41,808 bases of DNA from Firmicutes bacterium ADurb.Bin182 (GTDB lineage: Bacteria > Bacillota > Clostridia > Christensenellales > CAG-138): positions 1-41,808 of the forward strand of contig MWCU01000029.1 in assembly GCA_002070205.1 (NCBI GenBank). Direction: 5' to 3'. Under the pieces are notes generated by a model that did not search any database, was not told the DNA's origin, and saw only the letters and a program-made list of their open reading frames with translations. Shown here in pieces: positions 1 through 8,078 of this stretch (its first letter is position 1; the number at the start of each line of letters is the position of its first letter). A program made the position numbers and the translations under genes.

Positions 1-49
1 ACATTCTCCTTCTTGTATTTGGTGTTGCAACCTTAGTCTACAAGATTTT

Positions 50-76
50 GAAGCGTTATGCTTCATCTTTTTTTTT
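50..76 (+). terminator. intrinsic terminator-like hairpin
   Basis: GAAGC (50-54) and GCTTC (60-64) form a 5-bp stem with a GTTAT loop. A run of nine T follows (68-76). The short stem makes it a modest terminator for a transcript entering from the left. Confidence 0.5.
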
Positions 77-136
77 CATTTACCCCAATCTTTAGTGTAG
101 AGCCAAAATTAATCCGCCGTATGCGTTGAATATTAT

Positions 137-176
137 GCCTTATATCCGTTAACGGGTATGAGGCGTTTTTATATTT
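137..176 (+). terminator. intrinsic terminator
   Basis: A 12-bp stem (137-148 with 153-164, two G-U pairs) closes on a TTAA loop. GTTTTT and a further T-rich stretch follow at once. It has the layout of a strong rightward terminator and isolates the repeat-protein gene from upstream transcription. Confidence 0.7.
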
Positions 177-245
177 TTAAGATCCGTTCCGCTCTTTCAA
201 AGGAGGCCAAAGCGTTTTCAGCGGCCGCAAAATAAACTGATTATC

Positions 246-272
246 ACGTTTCTCTTCAGATTTCATAAATTA
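246..272 (+). promoter_or_regulatory. sigma-K-like promoter (AC-N16-CATANNNTA)
   Basis: AC at 246-247, a 16-nt spacer and CATAAATTA at 264-272 match the sigma-K consensus (AC, 16-17 nt, CATANNNTA). The expected transcript start near 279 leaves a short leader before the ribosome site AGAAAGGGG (292-300). The motif is short and can occur by chance. If real, it places the next gene in the mother cell late in sporulation. Confidence 0.35.
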
Positions 273-309
273 TTGTATATGCACTTCATGCAGAAAGGGG
301 TTATGTAAT

Positions 310-717
310 TTGGATTTCGAAGGATTCAGTCCGTTTGATAGAGACAGGGACAGAGACCGTGACAGGGACAGAGACCGTGACAGAGACAGAGACAGGGATA
401 GGGACAGAGACAGAGACAGAGACAGGGACAGGGACAGAGACAGAGACAGGGACAGAGGCCGCTTCCCGGGATTCCGCAGGCCTTCCCGGCGTCCGCCCGC
501 ATTTTTCCCGCGATTTCCCGTCGTTACACCCGGCATCGGCACCATAAGGCGCTGCCTCTTCCGCAACACCTTTATTTGGCTGTGGAACGGAAACAGCTTT
601 TGGTTCTTCCCGATCGATATATCGAGAGGATCCCTGAGCGGTTTCATGTGGACTCGGTTTGGCTGGGATTACCGGAATATAAGCCTTGGCAGTATCCGCA
701 CGTTTTTCTGCGATTAA
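310..717 (+). CDS. Arg-Asp repeat protein with aromatic C-terminal domain (hypothetical)
   Basis: A 135-residue protein of unknown function. The start is TTG 310, because AGAAAGGGG ends 9 nt upstream and no ATG lies in frame nearby. After nine residues come twenty perfect Asp-Arg dipeptides (residues 10-49), then a short Arg/Pro-rich linker. The last 60 or so residues are rich in Trp, Phe and Gly, with the stretch [14 protein letters not shown]. From memory, this tail resembles the C-terminal part of small hypothetical proteins of Bacillota, some of which carry low-complexity N-termini. There is no signal peptide. The sigma-K-like promoter hints at a spore-coat or spore-surface role, which is inference. 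The gene stands alone between terminators. Confidence 0.65.
   Translation: MDFEGFSPFDRDRDRDRDRDRDRDRDRDRDRDRDRDRDRDRDRDRDRDRGRFPGFRRPSRRPPAFFPRFPVVTPGIGTIRRCLFRNTFIWLWNGNSFWFFPIDISRGSLSGFMWTRFGWDYRNISLGSIRTFFCD
337..456 (+). repeat. hexanucleotide tandem repeat encoding (Asp-Arg)20
   Basis: Twenty consecutive 6-bp units of the type GA(C/T)-(AGG/AGA/CGT) span 120 bp. Each encodes Asp-Arg. Third-base variation between units (GACAGG, GACAGA, GACCGT, GATAGG) shows it is not a fresh perfect expansion, although the protein repeat is exact. Confidence 0.95.
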
Positions 718-739
718 CGGCGGCGCGCCAGGCAGTATG

Positions 740-778
740 GGAAACAAAAAGCTGTCGGGGCGACGGCTTTTTGTTTCC
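740..778. terminator. bidirectional terminator between convergent genes
   Basis: An 18-bp stem (740-757 with 761-778, one G-U pair) closes on a GGG loop. One arm holds AAACAAAAA and the other TTTTTGTTT, so a U-rich 3' side is produced on either strand. It sits between the end of the repeat protein (717) and the end of the leftward gene (875), as expected for a shared terminator. Confidence 0.8.
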
Positions 779-874
779 TAGGCGCTTTGCAAACTTAACG
801 ATTCAGAAAATCCGTCATATTCAGCCTCGCGAAATTGGCCGTCGTTTTTTAGGAGTAACGAAATCGGCGGCGGC

Positions 875-1441
875 TTATCGAAAATCGAAACCCGTATACA
901 CCTCAAGCTCCTTATCCATATCGATGTCTGAAATGCGCCAAAATCCGTCTTCCAAACTAACCGTAAGCCGGGCATCGTATTCACCCGCGGGTCCGGCGGA
1001 GGTCATAGTATACACCTTCAAATCGAATACATATTCGTTTTCTGCGGGTTTTTCCGCTCCGGCTATCGTAACGTCCTCGACCCAGGGGCTCGATACTCCG
1101 GTTACCCAATTGGGGAATGTTTTTTCAAGCTGTTTTTTATAGGGGTTTTTAAGCTTATTGCTAAGTACGGAGTACTGCATGGCGGCGTTTCTTTTCTTCA
1201 GTCCCTTTGCCCAAATATTCGGCGCGTCATAAGGATTGCATACTCCGACGCCGTCCATGGCCTCGATAAGCAGAGCGCTTCGAATTTCACATTTATCCGC
1301 CTGCCTCGCCGCGGCAAATATGCTCAGATATTTCAAATCCAGAAAATAACCGAGAGCGTTGACCAAAACGAGCGCGCAAACAAAAGTTAGCAGCATCAAA
1401 AGGGCAATGTGTTTCGGATTTCCGTTCGCAAAGGTTTTCAT
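875..1441 (-). CDS. membrane-anchored hypothetical protein
   Basis: A 188-residue protein of unrecognised family. One N-terminal transmembrane segment lies at about residues 13-33, followed by a 150-residue outside domain, which suggests an anchored extracytoplasmic protein. The C-terminal half alternates polar and hydrophobic residues and ends with a stretch that looks like a small beta-rich fold of the DUF4829/NTF2-like type; that comparison is a guess. The start ATG 1441 is supported by GGGAGGT (plus-strand 1451-1457) 9 nt upstream. It is convergent with the repeat protein and divergent from the Spo0E-like gene. Confidence 0.75.
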   Translation of the reverse strand: MKTFANGNPKHIALLMLLTFVCALVLVNALGYFLDLKYLSIFAAARQADKCEIRSALLIEAMDGVGVCNPYDAPNIWAKGLKKRNAAMQYSVLSNKLKNPYKKQLEKTFPNWVTGVSSPWVEDVTIAGAEKPAENEYVFDLKVYTMTSAGPAGEYDARLTVSLEDGFWRISDIDMDKELEVYTGFDFR

Positions 1442-1464
1442 TATGTTATCACCTCCCGGCTTTT

Positions 1465-1493
1465 ATTATGTTTATGACGACGGGCTCCCGCAA
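1465..1493 (-). promoter_or_regulatory. sigma-A-type promoter for the leftward gene
   Basis: On the minus strand TTGCGG (plus 1488-1493) is followed by a 17-nt spacer and CATAAT (plus 1465-1470). The spacing is ideal and each hexamer has one or two mismatches. It lies 24 nt upstream of ATG 1441. Confidence 0.4.
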
Positions 1494-1527
1494 CTTTCCG
1501 GATAAGGCAGAAAAACGTAATATTATA

Positions 1528-1556
1528 TTGAATTTGGCAGATAAATGTTTTATAGT
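1528..1556 (+). promoter_or_regulatory. sigma-A-type promoter for the Spo0E-like gene
   Basis: TTGAAT (1528-1533), a 17-nt spacer and TATAGT (1551-1556). The predicted start near 1563 leaves a leader of about 45 nt before ATG 1609. Confidence 0.45.
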
Positions 1557-1608
1557 TGAAATCGGCAGATCCGTATCAATCAAAACGATCAAAATCAAGG
1601 AGCCGGCT

Positions 1609-1803
1609 ATGCGTAAGCAAAAAAAATCATATAAGGCGCTTCGGGAGGAAATGGAGAAGGAGCGCATGAATCTTAACAGGCTTGCGGAAAAGATTATCCA
1701 AAACCGCTCAAAGTTCAACTCTCCCGAGGTTTTGAAGCAATATGAGGCATTCAACAAATATTTCAATCTTTTATTGAGATCGCCCGGCCCTCAGCAAAGC
1801 TGA
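1609..1803 (+). CDS. Spo0E-like small regulatory protein (degenerate active motif)
   Basis: A 64-residue basic helical protein. ATG 1609 is chosen because AAGGAG (1597-1602) sits 6 nt upstream. The upstream in-frame extension to 1468 covers the promoter and has no ribosome site. Two predicted helices flank a turn with SPEVLKQ, which matches the second-helix entry of Spo0E-type aspartyl-phosphate phosphatases (typically SPEV..LSQELD). Where the family has SQELD, this protein has YEAFN, so the catalytic-loop residues are not conserved. It may be a non-catalytic relative or only a look-alike helical hairpin. In the family, Spo0E proteins dephosphorylate Spo0A~P and delay sporulation. Confidence 0.55.
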   Translation: MRKQKKSYKALREEMEKERMNLNRLAEKIIQNRSKFNSPEVLKQYEAFNKYFNLLLRSPGPQQS

Positions 1804-1833
1804 TTCCGTTTGCTTTCCGGATATTGAAAACCT

Positions 1834-1924
1834 CTTTGCCGATCATAAAGCGGGTATACAGTTAAGAAAATTGCCCGGCAAAGCTCGCGGTCGATAGAGC
1901 TCCCCCGTCTCATTGTGTTATAAT
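1834..1924 (+). promoter_or_regulatory. inverted repeat and -10 box upstream of the dipeptidase
   Basis: CTTTGCCG (1834-1841) and CGGCAAAG (1876-1883) form a perfect 8-bp inverted repeat 34 nt apart. A perfect TATAAT lies at 1919-1924, but no good -35 box sits 16-18 nt upstream. The repeat is upstream of the -10 box and so would act as DNA, for example as an activator or repressor site. That role is inference. Confidence 0.3.
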
Positions 1925-1956
1925 GCGATAAGAGTATTGATATTTGCGGGGGTCAT

Positions 1957-2919
1957 ATGCATATAGTTGATTTTCATTGCGATACTGTCAGTGAATGCTT
2001 CATAAAGAGCGCCGGCGCGATACGGTTGAATGAGAACGGATCGCATATAGACATAACGAAGCTGAAAAAAGGCGGCGCTCTCGCTCAGTTCTTTGCGATT
2101 TATATCCCTTTCGGGACAGCAAAATACGGCTATGAGATATCCGCGTATGAGTTTTTTAATTTGGCGCGGGACTGCTATTTAAAGGAAATAAAAGAAAACG
2201 AAAGCGATATAGCTCCCGCGTATTGTTTCCGGGATATCATTGCAAACCGGGAGCAAGGGAAAATCTCTTCGATATTGTCCGTTGAGGACGGCGCGCTCAT
2301 TGAAGGCAGCGAGGACAGGATAAAGGATCTTTTTCAAAAGGGCGTGCGCCTTATCACGCTTACATGGAATCATGAAAACTCTATCGGCTATCCGAATTCG
2401 GATGATAAAAGCGAAATGCAAAGAGGTCTCAAGAAATTCGGAATAGAAGCCGTCCGCATCATGAACGAGCTCGGAATAATTGTGGACGTGTCGCACTTAA
2501 GCGACGGAGGCTTTTACGACGTCGCGAGGCATTCCGAAAAGCCGTTTGTGGCGTCTCATTCAAACGCGAGATCGTTATGTTCCGTAAGCCGAAATTTGTC
2601 GGATGATATGCTGCGCGTTATTGGCGACAAAGGCGGAATTGCGGGAATCAATTTCTTATCGGCATTTTTGGCGGAAGGCGCAAACCGCACCCGCGTTGAG
2701 GATATAGTCCGCCATGCGGTCCATATAAAAGAAAAGGCGGGAATAGAAGCGGTAGCTTTCGGCTCGGATTTTGACGGCATAGATTCGGAGCTTGAATTCA
2801 AAGATTATTCGGGATACCCGCTTATCGAAGAAATGCTTGCGAAGCATTTTACGTCCCGCGAAGTGGACCTTATTTGCTCCGGCAATGCTTTGCGCGTAAT
2901 CAAAGAATGTATCGGATAG
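1957..2919 (+). CDS. membrane-dipeptidase-family (M19) dipeptidase
   Basis: A 320-residue peptidase of the renal-dipeptidase family (M19), a two-zinc enzyme that hydrolyses dipeptides and often tolerates a D-residue at the C-terminal position. Expected metal and catalytic residues are visible: His7 and Asp9 (HCD), Glu110 as the likely bridging Glu, His180 (VSH), His201 (ASH) and Asp271 (GSDFDG). Length is normal for bacterial members. There is no signal peptide, so it is cytoplasmic. ATG 1957 follows GCGGGGGT. It is closely followed by the P1-family peptidase and probably shares a transcript with it. The tolerance for D-residues fits peptide or muropeptide breakdown with the downstream importer. 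Confidence 0.9.
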   Translation: MHIVDFHCDTVSECFIKSAGAIRLNENGSHIDITKLKKGGALAQFFAIYIPFGTAKYGYEISAYEFFNLARDCYLKEIKENESDIAPAYCFRDIIANREQGKISSILSVEDGALIEGSEDRIKDLFQKGVRLITLTWNHENSIGYPNSDDKSEMQRGLKKFGIEAVRIMNELGIIVDVSHLSDGGFYDVARHSEKPFVASHSNARSLCSVSRNLSDDMLRVIGDKGGIAGINFLSAFLAEGANRTRVEDIVRHAVHIKEKAGIEAVAFGSDFDGIDSELEFKDYSGYPLIEEMLAKHFTSREVDLICSGNALRVIKECIG

Positions 2920-2930
2920 GGATATGCGAC

Positions 2931-3938
2931 ATGACGGTTTTTGACAGTCTGCAATTCGGCGATATAAAGCGCGGCCCGCAGAATTTGATTACGGACGTTC
3001 CGGGGGTCAGAGTAGGTCACTGCACGCTTTCAAAAGGGGACATACAAACGGGCGTGACCGCCGTTATCCCGCATGAAGGCAACATATTCAAAGAAAAAGT
3101 CTTGGCTTGTGCGCATGTCATAAACGGGTTCGGCAAAAGCGCCGGGCTTATGCAGATAAATGAATTGGGCACACTGGAAACTCCCGTAGTTTTAACAAAC
3201 ACGTTTGCGGTGGGCACGGCTGTCAACGCGCTGATAAAATACAGCCTGCAAAGGAATCCGGATATCGGACTGACAACGGGCACCGTCAATCCCGTCGTTC
3301 TTGAGTGCAATGACGGATTTCTCAATGATATTCGTTCAATGCCGGTGGGGGAGGAGCACGTAAGGATTGCGCTTGAAACAGCATCCGTTCAATTTGCCCT
3401 GGGGAGCGTCGGCGCGGGCATGGGCATGAGCTGTTACGGACTGAAGGGAGGGATCGGTTCGTCGTCGCGGCTTATTTTATTGGATGACTCATGCTTTACG
3501 CTGGGATGCCTCGTGCTTTCCAATTTCGGAAGCCTTTCGGACCTTACCGTTCTGGGTAAAAAAGCCGCACCCGAAGATCGGGCTGAATCGAGCGATAAAG
3601 GCTCGGTTATCATCATTATTGCTACCGACATCCCCATGAGCGACAGACAGCTGCTGCGCATGTGCAAAAGGGCTGTTAACGGCCTTGCGAGGACCGGTTC
3701 TTATACTTCGAACGGAAGCGGGGAAATTGCATTGGGTTTCACCACGGCAAACCGCGTGTATCATTATTCAGAGAAGCATATATTGTCCCAAAATGTGCTT
3801 CATGAGGAATGTATGGACATCATATTCAGGTCAGTATCGGATTCGGTAGAGGAATCCGTAATAAATTCTATGCTTTATGCCCGCCCCGCAACGGGCAGAG
3901 CCGGCCATCAAAGGCGCGCCCTTTCGGAAATGATATAA
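2931..3938 (+). CDS. P1-family peptidase (DmpA/BapA-like L-aminopeptidase/D-esterase)
   Basis: A 335-residue member of the P1 (S58) Ntn-hydrolase family, whose precursor cuts itself into alpha and beta chains. The likely self-cleavage point is Gly224-Ser225 at the start of SVIIIIATD, which leaves a beta chain of 111 residues with Ser225 as N-terminal nucleophile. The glycine-rich block GSVGAGMGM and the NDGFLND segment are also typical. Members remove N-terminal residues, including D- or beta-amino acids. ATG 2931 is preferred over the upstream in-frame start at 2874, which would overlap the dipeptidase. A weak AGGG lies just upstream. There is no signal peptide. Confidence 0.9.
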   Translation: MTVFDSLQFGDIKRGPQNLITDVPGVRVGHCTLSKGDIQTGVTAVIPHEGNIFKEKVLACAHVINGFGKSAGLMQINELGTLETPVVLTNTFAVGTAVNALIKYSLQRNPDIGLTTGTVNPVVLECNDGFLNDIRSMPVGEEHVRIALETASVQFALGSVGAGMGMSCYGLKGGIGSSSRLILLDDSCFTLGCLVLSNFGSLSDLTVLGKKAAPEDRAESSDKGSVIIIIATDIPMSDRQLLRMCKRAVNGLARTGSYTSNGSGEIALGFTTANRVYHYSEKHILSQNVLHEECMDIIFRSVSDSVEESVINSMLYARPATGRAGHQRRALSEMI

Positions 3939-3991
3939 TCAATATCGTCGATATATGACATATTTTGCAACATTAATAATATATTTTGCAA

Positions 3992-4020
3992 TTGCATTTT
4001 ACATAATAATAAATTATAAT
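3992..4020 (+). promoter_or_regulatory. sigma-A promoter of the peptide-transporter operon
   Basis: TTGCAT (3992-3997), a 17-nt spacer and a perfect TATAAT (4015-4020) in very AT-rich DNA. It lies 70 nt before the lipoprotein start and is well placed to drive the ABC-transporter operon separately from the peptidase pair. Confidence 0.65.
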
Positions 4021-4089
4021 CATGTATGTAGGATGAATGGAACTATCTGTTGATTTACCCCGAAAATAATAAACTGCAAGGAGGATATC

Positions 4090-6006
4090 ATGACTAAAAA
4101 ACTGCTAGCCTTGTTTTTGTGTATCCTGATGCTCGTTTCGCTTGCGGCAGGCTGCGCAAAGCCCTCGTCCGAGGTGCCTGAAAAAACGAAAGCACCCGAA
4201 TCGCCCGAGGCGCCGGAGGTCCCCGAAGAGCCTGAAGAGATGGTCTATACCACCCTTTATGCATCGGAGGTTTCAACGCTCAACTATTTGACAACGGGTA
4301 CTCAATGGGATCAGTATGTCGGCGCGAACGTCATCGATACTCTGGTCGAGTATGATAACTTCGGTCAGCTCAAGCCCGGCCTTGCGGAGAGCTGGGAGGT
4401 ATCGGACGATCAGTTGACATGGACTTTCCATCTTCGCGAAGGCGTAAAATGGTATGACTATCAGGGCAACGAAGTCGCCGAGGTCACTGCGGACGACTTT
4501 GTGGCGGCCGCCAAATACGTGATGACTCCGGAATACGAATCCAGCACATTCTATCAGATGGAGATCATCAAGAATGCGACCGAGTATTATGACCCCGAAA
4601 GTCCCGTTAAGGATTTTTCCGAGGTCGGAGTAAAGGCAATCGACAAATATACGCTTCAGTATACTCTCGTTGCGCCAACCCCGTACTTTTTGAGCTGCTT
4701 GACATATGTTTGCTTCATGCCCGCATACGGCCCCCAGCTTGAAGAACTCGGCGCCGATTTCGCTACCGATAATGAAAAGATGTATTACTGCGGCGCGTAT
4801 ATACTTTCCACTTTCGAGCCTCAGGTGGAGCATATTTACACAAAGAACGAGAACAACTGGGACGCGGACAATGTGTTTATCACAAAGATACACAGGCGCT
4901 ATAACGCGGAATCCGCTACGCTCGCGCCCGTCATGGTCCTCAGAGGCGAAATCGACTACGCTGACATCGATACCAGCATCGTTGACGACTGGCTGAACAA
5001 CCATCCCGAGCTTTTGAGCAAGGACCGCGCGATTCCCGATTACTCCTATTTCTATTGCTTCAACTTCAACCCGACGTATGATGAGGAGTGGGATCCCGAG
5101 AACTGGAAGATAGCGGTCAATAACGAAAACTTCCGTAAATCCATCATGAGCGGCTTCGACCGCCTGTATGCGATGCGCGCTATCGACCCGAACGATCCGG
5201 AGTCCGTGCTTCAAAATACCATCGCTCCCAAAGGCTTTGCGTCCGTGAACGGCGTCGACTTTTCCTCTCTTGAGCCCTTCAAAGGCGTAGAAGAGAATTA
5301 TTTCAATGAGGCGAAAGCCCTTGAGTATAAAGCAAAAGCCATAGAGGAGCTTACGGCTGCGGGCGCCACTTTCCCCGTCAAAATGGTTCTAACATACAGG
5401 TCGGACGACGACGATTGGGAAAATGAGTACATCTATTTAAAACAGCAGCTGGAGGCCCTGCTGGGAACGGATTATATCGAATGCATCCTTAATCCCGGCA
5501 CTACGGACAACTTCCTGACCAATACCCGCAGGGCGGGCAAATATTCCTTCATGCGCTGCAACTGGGGCGCCGACTTCCAGGATCCTTCCACATGGACAGA
5601 TCCGTTTGCCCCGAAGTTCGATTCCGAAGCGGGCAAATATACCGGCAACTCCTACAATTTCATGGATATTAATCTGAACGAGGACAATCAGAACGAGACC
5701 ACGGCTGTTTTGAAGGAGTACTATGCCCTTGTGGACGCCGCGAAGGCGGAGACCGCCGATATGGCCGCAAGGTATAACGCGTTTGCGAAGGCCGAGCGTT
5801 TCCTTATCGATCACGCGGTAGTCGTTCCATACTTCATCTATCCGGCGTCCTATGTCGCGACGAAGCTCAATGCTTTTGAGGGACAGTTCGCGTCGTTCGG
5901 CGTATCCATACTAAGATATAAGGGCCAGAAGGTATATGATCATTACATCACGCCGGAAGAATACGAAGCGAATTATGAACAGTGGCTTGCGAATATAGGC
6001 GGATAA
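4090..6006 (+). CDS. oligopeptide ABC transporter substrate-binding lipoprotein (SBP family 5)
   Basis: A 638-residue extracellular solute receptor of the OppA/DppA type. The signal peptide carries a lipobox LAAGC with the lipidated Cys at residue 22. A Pro/Glu-rich tether spans about residues 24-50, followed by the large family-5 binding domain. It would capture peptides outside the membrane and pass them to the permeases encoded next. ATG 4090 has a strong AAGGAGG site. A long hairpin downstream of the stop may raise its level over the permeases. Ligand specificity cannot be read from sequence; the neighbouring peptidases argue for peptides rather than nickel. Confidence 0.93.
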   Translation: MTKKLLALFLCILMLVSLAAGCAKPSSEVPEKTKAPESPEAPEVPEEPEEMVYTTLYASEVSTLNYLTTGTQWDQYVGANVIDTLVEYDNFGQLKPGLAESWEVSDDQLTWTFHLREGVKWYDYQGNEVAEVTADDFVAAAKYVMTPEYESSTFYQMEIIKNATEYYDPESPVKDFSEVGVKAIDKYTLQYTLVAPTPYFLSCLTYVCFMPAYGPQLEELGADFATDNEKMYYCGAYILSTFEPQVEHIYTKNENNWDADNVFITKIHRRYNAESATLAPVMVLRGEIDYADIDTSIVDDWLNNHPELLSKDRAIPDYSYFYCFNFNPTYDEEWDPENWKIAVNNENFRKSIMSGFDRLYAMRAIDPNDPESVLQNTIAPKGFASVNGVDFSSLEPFKGVEENYFNEAKALEYKAKAIEELTAAGATFPVKMVLTYRSDDDDWENEYIYLKQQLEALLGTDYIECILNPGTTDNFLTNTRRAGKYSFMRCNWGADFQDPSTWTDPFAPKFDSEAGKYTGNSYNFMDINLNEDNQNETTAVLKEYYALVDAAKAETADMAARYNAFAKAERFLIDHAVVVPYFIYPASYVATKLNAFEGQFASFGVSILRYKGQKVYDHYITPEEYEANYEQWLANIGG

Positions 6007-6043
6007 AAACCTGCCTGAGCAAGATCAAAAGGGGGATTCTGCG

Positions 6044-6071
6044 AGGAACCCTTGCAGGCGCAAGGGTTCCT
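6044..6071 (+). promoter_or_regulatory. intercistronic hairpin after the binding-protein gene
   Basis: A 12-bp stem (6044-6055 with 6060-6071) closes on an AGGC loop and is followed by TCCTTAT. The missing T-run makes it a leaky terminator or an mRNA 3'-stabiliser, a common device for making more binding protein than permease. It sits between the binding-protein stop (6006) and the first permease (6123). Confidence 0.6.
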
Positions 6072-6122
6072 TCCTTATATGACATCCGGCAACGCAATCA
6101 ACATATGTGAAGGAGTGCCTCT

Positions 6123-7064
6123 ATGCTGAAGTATATTTCCAAGAGATTATTGCGATCCTTCCTGACTCTTTTCATAATAATGTCAATCACATTTATCCTT
6201 ATGCGCCAAATGCCCATCGAAGGCTATTTTCAAAACTATGATAAGCTGTCCGAAGCACAGATACAAAATGGGATCAGGATGCTGGGATTGGATAAGCCGA
6301 TGCCGGTACAGTTGTTCAATTTTTACAAGAACCTTTTGAAGGGCGACCTGGGCATGTCTTTAAGGTATCGGAACAACGTGCCCGTAACGGAGATCCTTGC
6401 GCCGAAGATACCGGTATCGGTAAGGCTAGGCGTGATGGCCATATTGCTCGCCCTGATCCTCGGCTTGCCGCTCGGCACCTTGATGGCAAGGTACAAAGGG
6501 AAACTGCCCGATCATCTCGGCACGGCTTTTATAGTATTCATCCAGGCCGTTCCGGCCGCGGTATATTATCTTTTTTTGCAATTATACGGGACCGAGCTGT
6601 TGGGTCTGGGTTTGCTGTTCGACCCGGATAAATGGACGGCATGGATACTTCCGGTATTTTCGATGTCGCTCGGAAATATAGCTTATTATGCGATGTGGCT
6701 TCGAAGGTTCATGGTCGATCAAAGCACAAAGGATTACGTTCAGCTTGCCAAAATCAAAGGCGTTTCCGGGAGCAAGCTGATGTTCCGCCATATTTTCAGA
6801 AACGCTTTCGTTCCGATGGTTCAATATCTGCCGGCTACGTTTCTCAATACCGTCATTGGTTCCATTTATATAGAATCCCTTTACAGCATTCCCGGGATGG
6901 GCGGTTTGCTGGTCGATGTCATAAAAAAGCAGGATAACACAATGGTTCAGGGCATCGTTCTGCTTTTCGCGACAGTCGGAGTCATCGGTCTTGTTTTGGG
7001 GGATTTGCTTATGGTCGTACTCGATCCTCGCATCTCATTCGGGGCAAAAAGGGGGAACAGGTAA
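6123..7064 (+). CDS. peptide ABC transporter permease (OppB/DppB type)
   Basis: A 313-residue integral membrane protein with the hallmark DppB N-terminus (a first membrane segment at about 10-28, then a short outside domain containing GDLGMS at about residues 76-81). Five further membrane segments follow. The cytoplasmic EAA-type loop (about 200-225, containing DYVQLAKIKGVSGSKLMFRH) docks the ATPases. The start follows GAAGGAG. The stop overlaps the next gene's start by one base (TAATG), which implies translational coupling with the second permease. Confidence 0.93.
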   Translation: MLKYISKRLLRSFLTLFIIMSITFILMRQMPIEGYFQNYDKLSEAQIQNGIRMLGLDKPMPVQLFNFYKNLLKGDLGMSLRYRNNVPVTEILAPKIPVSVRLGVMAILLALILGLPLGTLMARYKGKLPDHLGTAFIVFIQAVPAAVYYLFLQLYGTELLGLGLLFDPDKWTAWILPVFSMSLGNIAYYAMWLRRFMVDQSTKDYVQLAKIKGVSGSKLMFRHIFRNAFVPMVQYLPATFLNTVIGSIYIESLYSIPGMGGLLVDVIKKQDNTMVQGIVLLFATVGVIGLVLGDLLMVVLDPRISFGAKRGNR

Positions 7065-8065
7065 TGGCGTTATACAGAAAAAAAGCCGAGAAGCTGCAGG
7101 ACAGCATCAACGAAAGCATTTTGAAAAGAATGCCGGACAGCGAAGCCTTTTCCTTTGCCGGGTTTGACGAGCAGGAGGTCGAACGCTCGGGTTACAGCAA
7201 TTACTCCTACTGGCGCAGTACGCTCCATATGTTTTTAAAAAACAAGGTTGCGGTTTTCCTGACGCTGATCGTTTTTTTGATACTGCTGTTTACGTTTATT
7301 CAGCCCTATCTTCCCAACCAGATCGACCCGTTTTTGGTAAATAACGATCCTAAAACCGGGCTGCCGTTTCGAAACGTGAAGCCGAACGACGTTTTTTGGC
7401 TGGGTACAAACTCGATAGGCCAGGACCTTTGGGCGAATCTGTGGTCCGGCACAAGAACCTCGCTGTTCATCGGCATTTCCGTCGCATGCATCGAAGCGTT
7501 CGTCGGAATAGTCGTGGGCGTGCTTTGGGGCTATGTCAGAAAATTGGATTTCCTGTTGACCGAGCTTTATAATGTGATGGATAACATCCCGACCACAATT
7601 GTTCTTATATTGGTATCGTATATTTTGAAACCGGGCATTTACACAATCATCCTTGCTTTGTGCCTGCAGGGCTGGATAGGTATGGCACTGTTTATCAGAA
7701 ACCAGATAATCATCATAAGGGACAGGGAATACAACCTTGCTTCCCGCTGTCTCGGAACGCGAACATACAAGATAATACAGAAGAACCTGATTCCGTATCT
7801 TATATCCGTCATAATGCTGCGCATGGCGCTGACGATACCCGCAGCGATAGGGAGTGAGGTCTTTATCACCTATATAGGGCTCGGACTTCCCGCGACGATT
7901 CCGAGCCTCGGAAATCTGATAAACGTCGGCAGGCAGCTTATGATGAGCCCCGACCTTCGCTACCAGCTCATCTACCCTACGATAATACTTTCGATTGTGA
8001 CGGTTTCATTCTACGTGATCGGGAATGCGTTCTCGGACGCCGCGGATCCGAAGAACCACATATAG
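7064..8065 (+). CDS. peptide ABC transporter permease (OppC/DppC type)
   Basis: A 333-residue permease. It has a cytoplasmic N-terminal extension of about 65 residues, the OppC N-terminal membrane segment at about 66-86, then the transport domain with the EAA-type loop REYNLASRCLGTRTYKIIQK at about 222-241. It pairs with the preceding permease to form the channel. The start codon shares a base with the upstream stop, so it is translated by coupling. GAACAGG lies just upstream. Confidence 0.92.
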   Translation: MALYRKKAEKLQDSINESILKRMPDSEAFSFAGFDEQEVERSGYSNYSYWRSTLHMFLKNKVAVFLTLIVFLILLFTFIQPYLPNQIDPFLVNNDPKTGLPFRNVKPNDVFWLGTNSIGQDLWANLWSGTRTSLFIGISVACIEAFVGIVVGVLWGYVRKLDFLLTELYNVMDNIPTTIVLILVSYILKPGIYTIILALCLQGWIGMALFIRNQIIIIRDREYNLASRCLGTRTYKIIQKNLIPYLISVIMLRMALTIPAAIGSEVFITYIGLGLPATIPSLGNLINVGRQLMMSPDLRYQLIYPTIILSIVTVSFYVIGNAFSDAADPKNHI

Positions 8066-8078
8066 GGGGATACAGGAT

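Larger units (their letters stand above)
1..309. other. left-edge intergenic region
   Basis: No complete gene is seen here. One plus-strand frame (3-95) reads as a short hydrophobic stretch before a stop and could be the tail of an upstream membrane protein. Alternatively, the minus strand has GAAGGAG at about 5-11, which would suit a leftward gene starting just outside the window. The sequence does not decide between them. The region also holds two hairpin terminators and a sigma-K-like promoter, listed separately. Confidence 0.4.

Noticed and set aside
337..456. Tandem repeat as a CRISPR array
   Set aside because: Units are 6 bp with no spacers; it is a coding microsatellite.
270..747. Minus-strand frames rich in Ser-Leu or Ser-Val repeats
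   Set aside because: They are mirror readings of the Asp-Arg hexamer repeat and lack ribosome sites; the plus-strand frame has both a ribosome site and a recognisable C-terminal domain.
576..1142. 188-residue plus-strand frame
   Set aside because: It runs through the bidirectional terminator and antisense to the better supported leftward gene, which has a promoter and ribosome site.
4273..5214. 313-residue minus-strand frame inside the binding-protein gene
   Set aside because: It is antisense to a clear SBP family 5 gene and reads as low-similarity sequence with no ribosome site.
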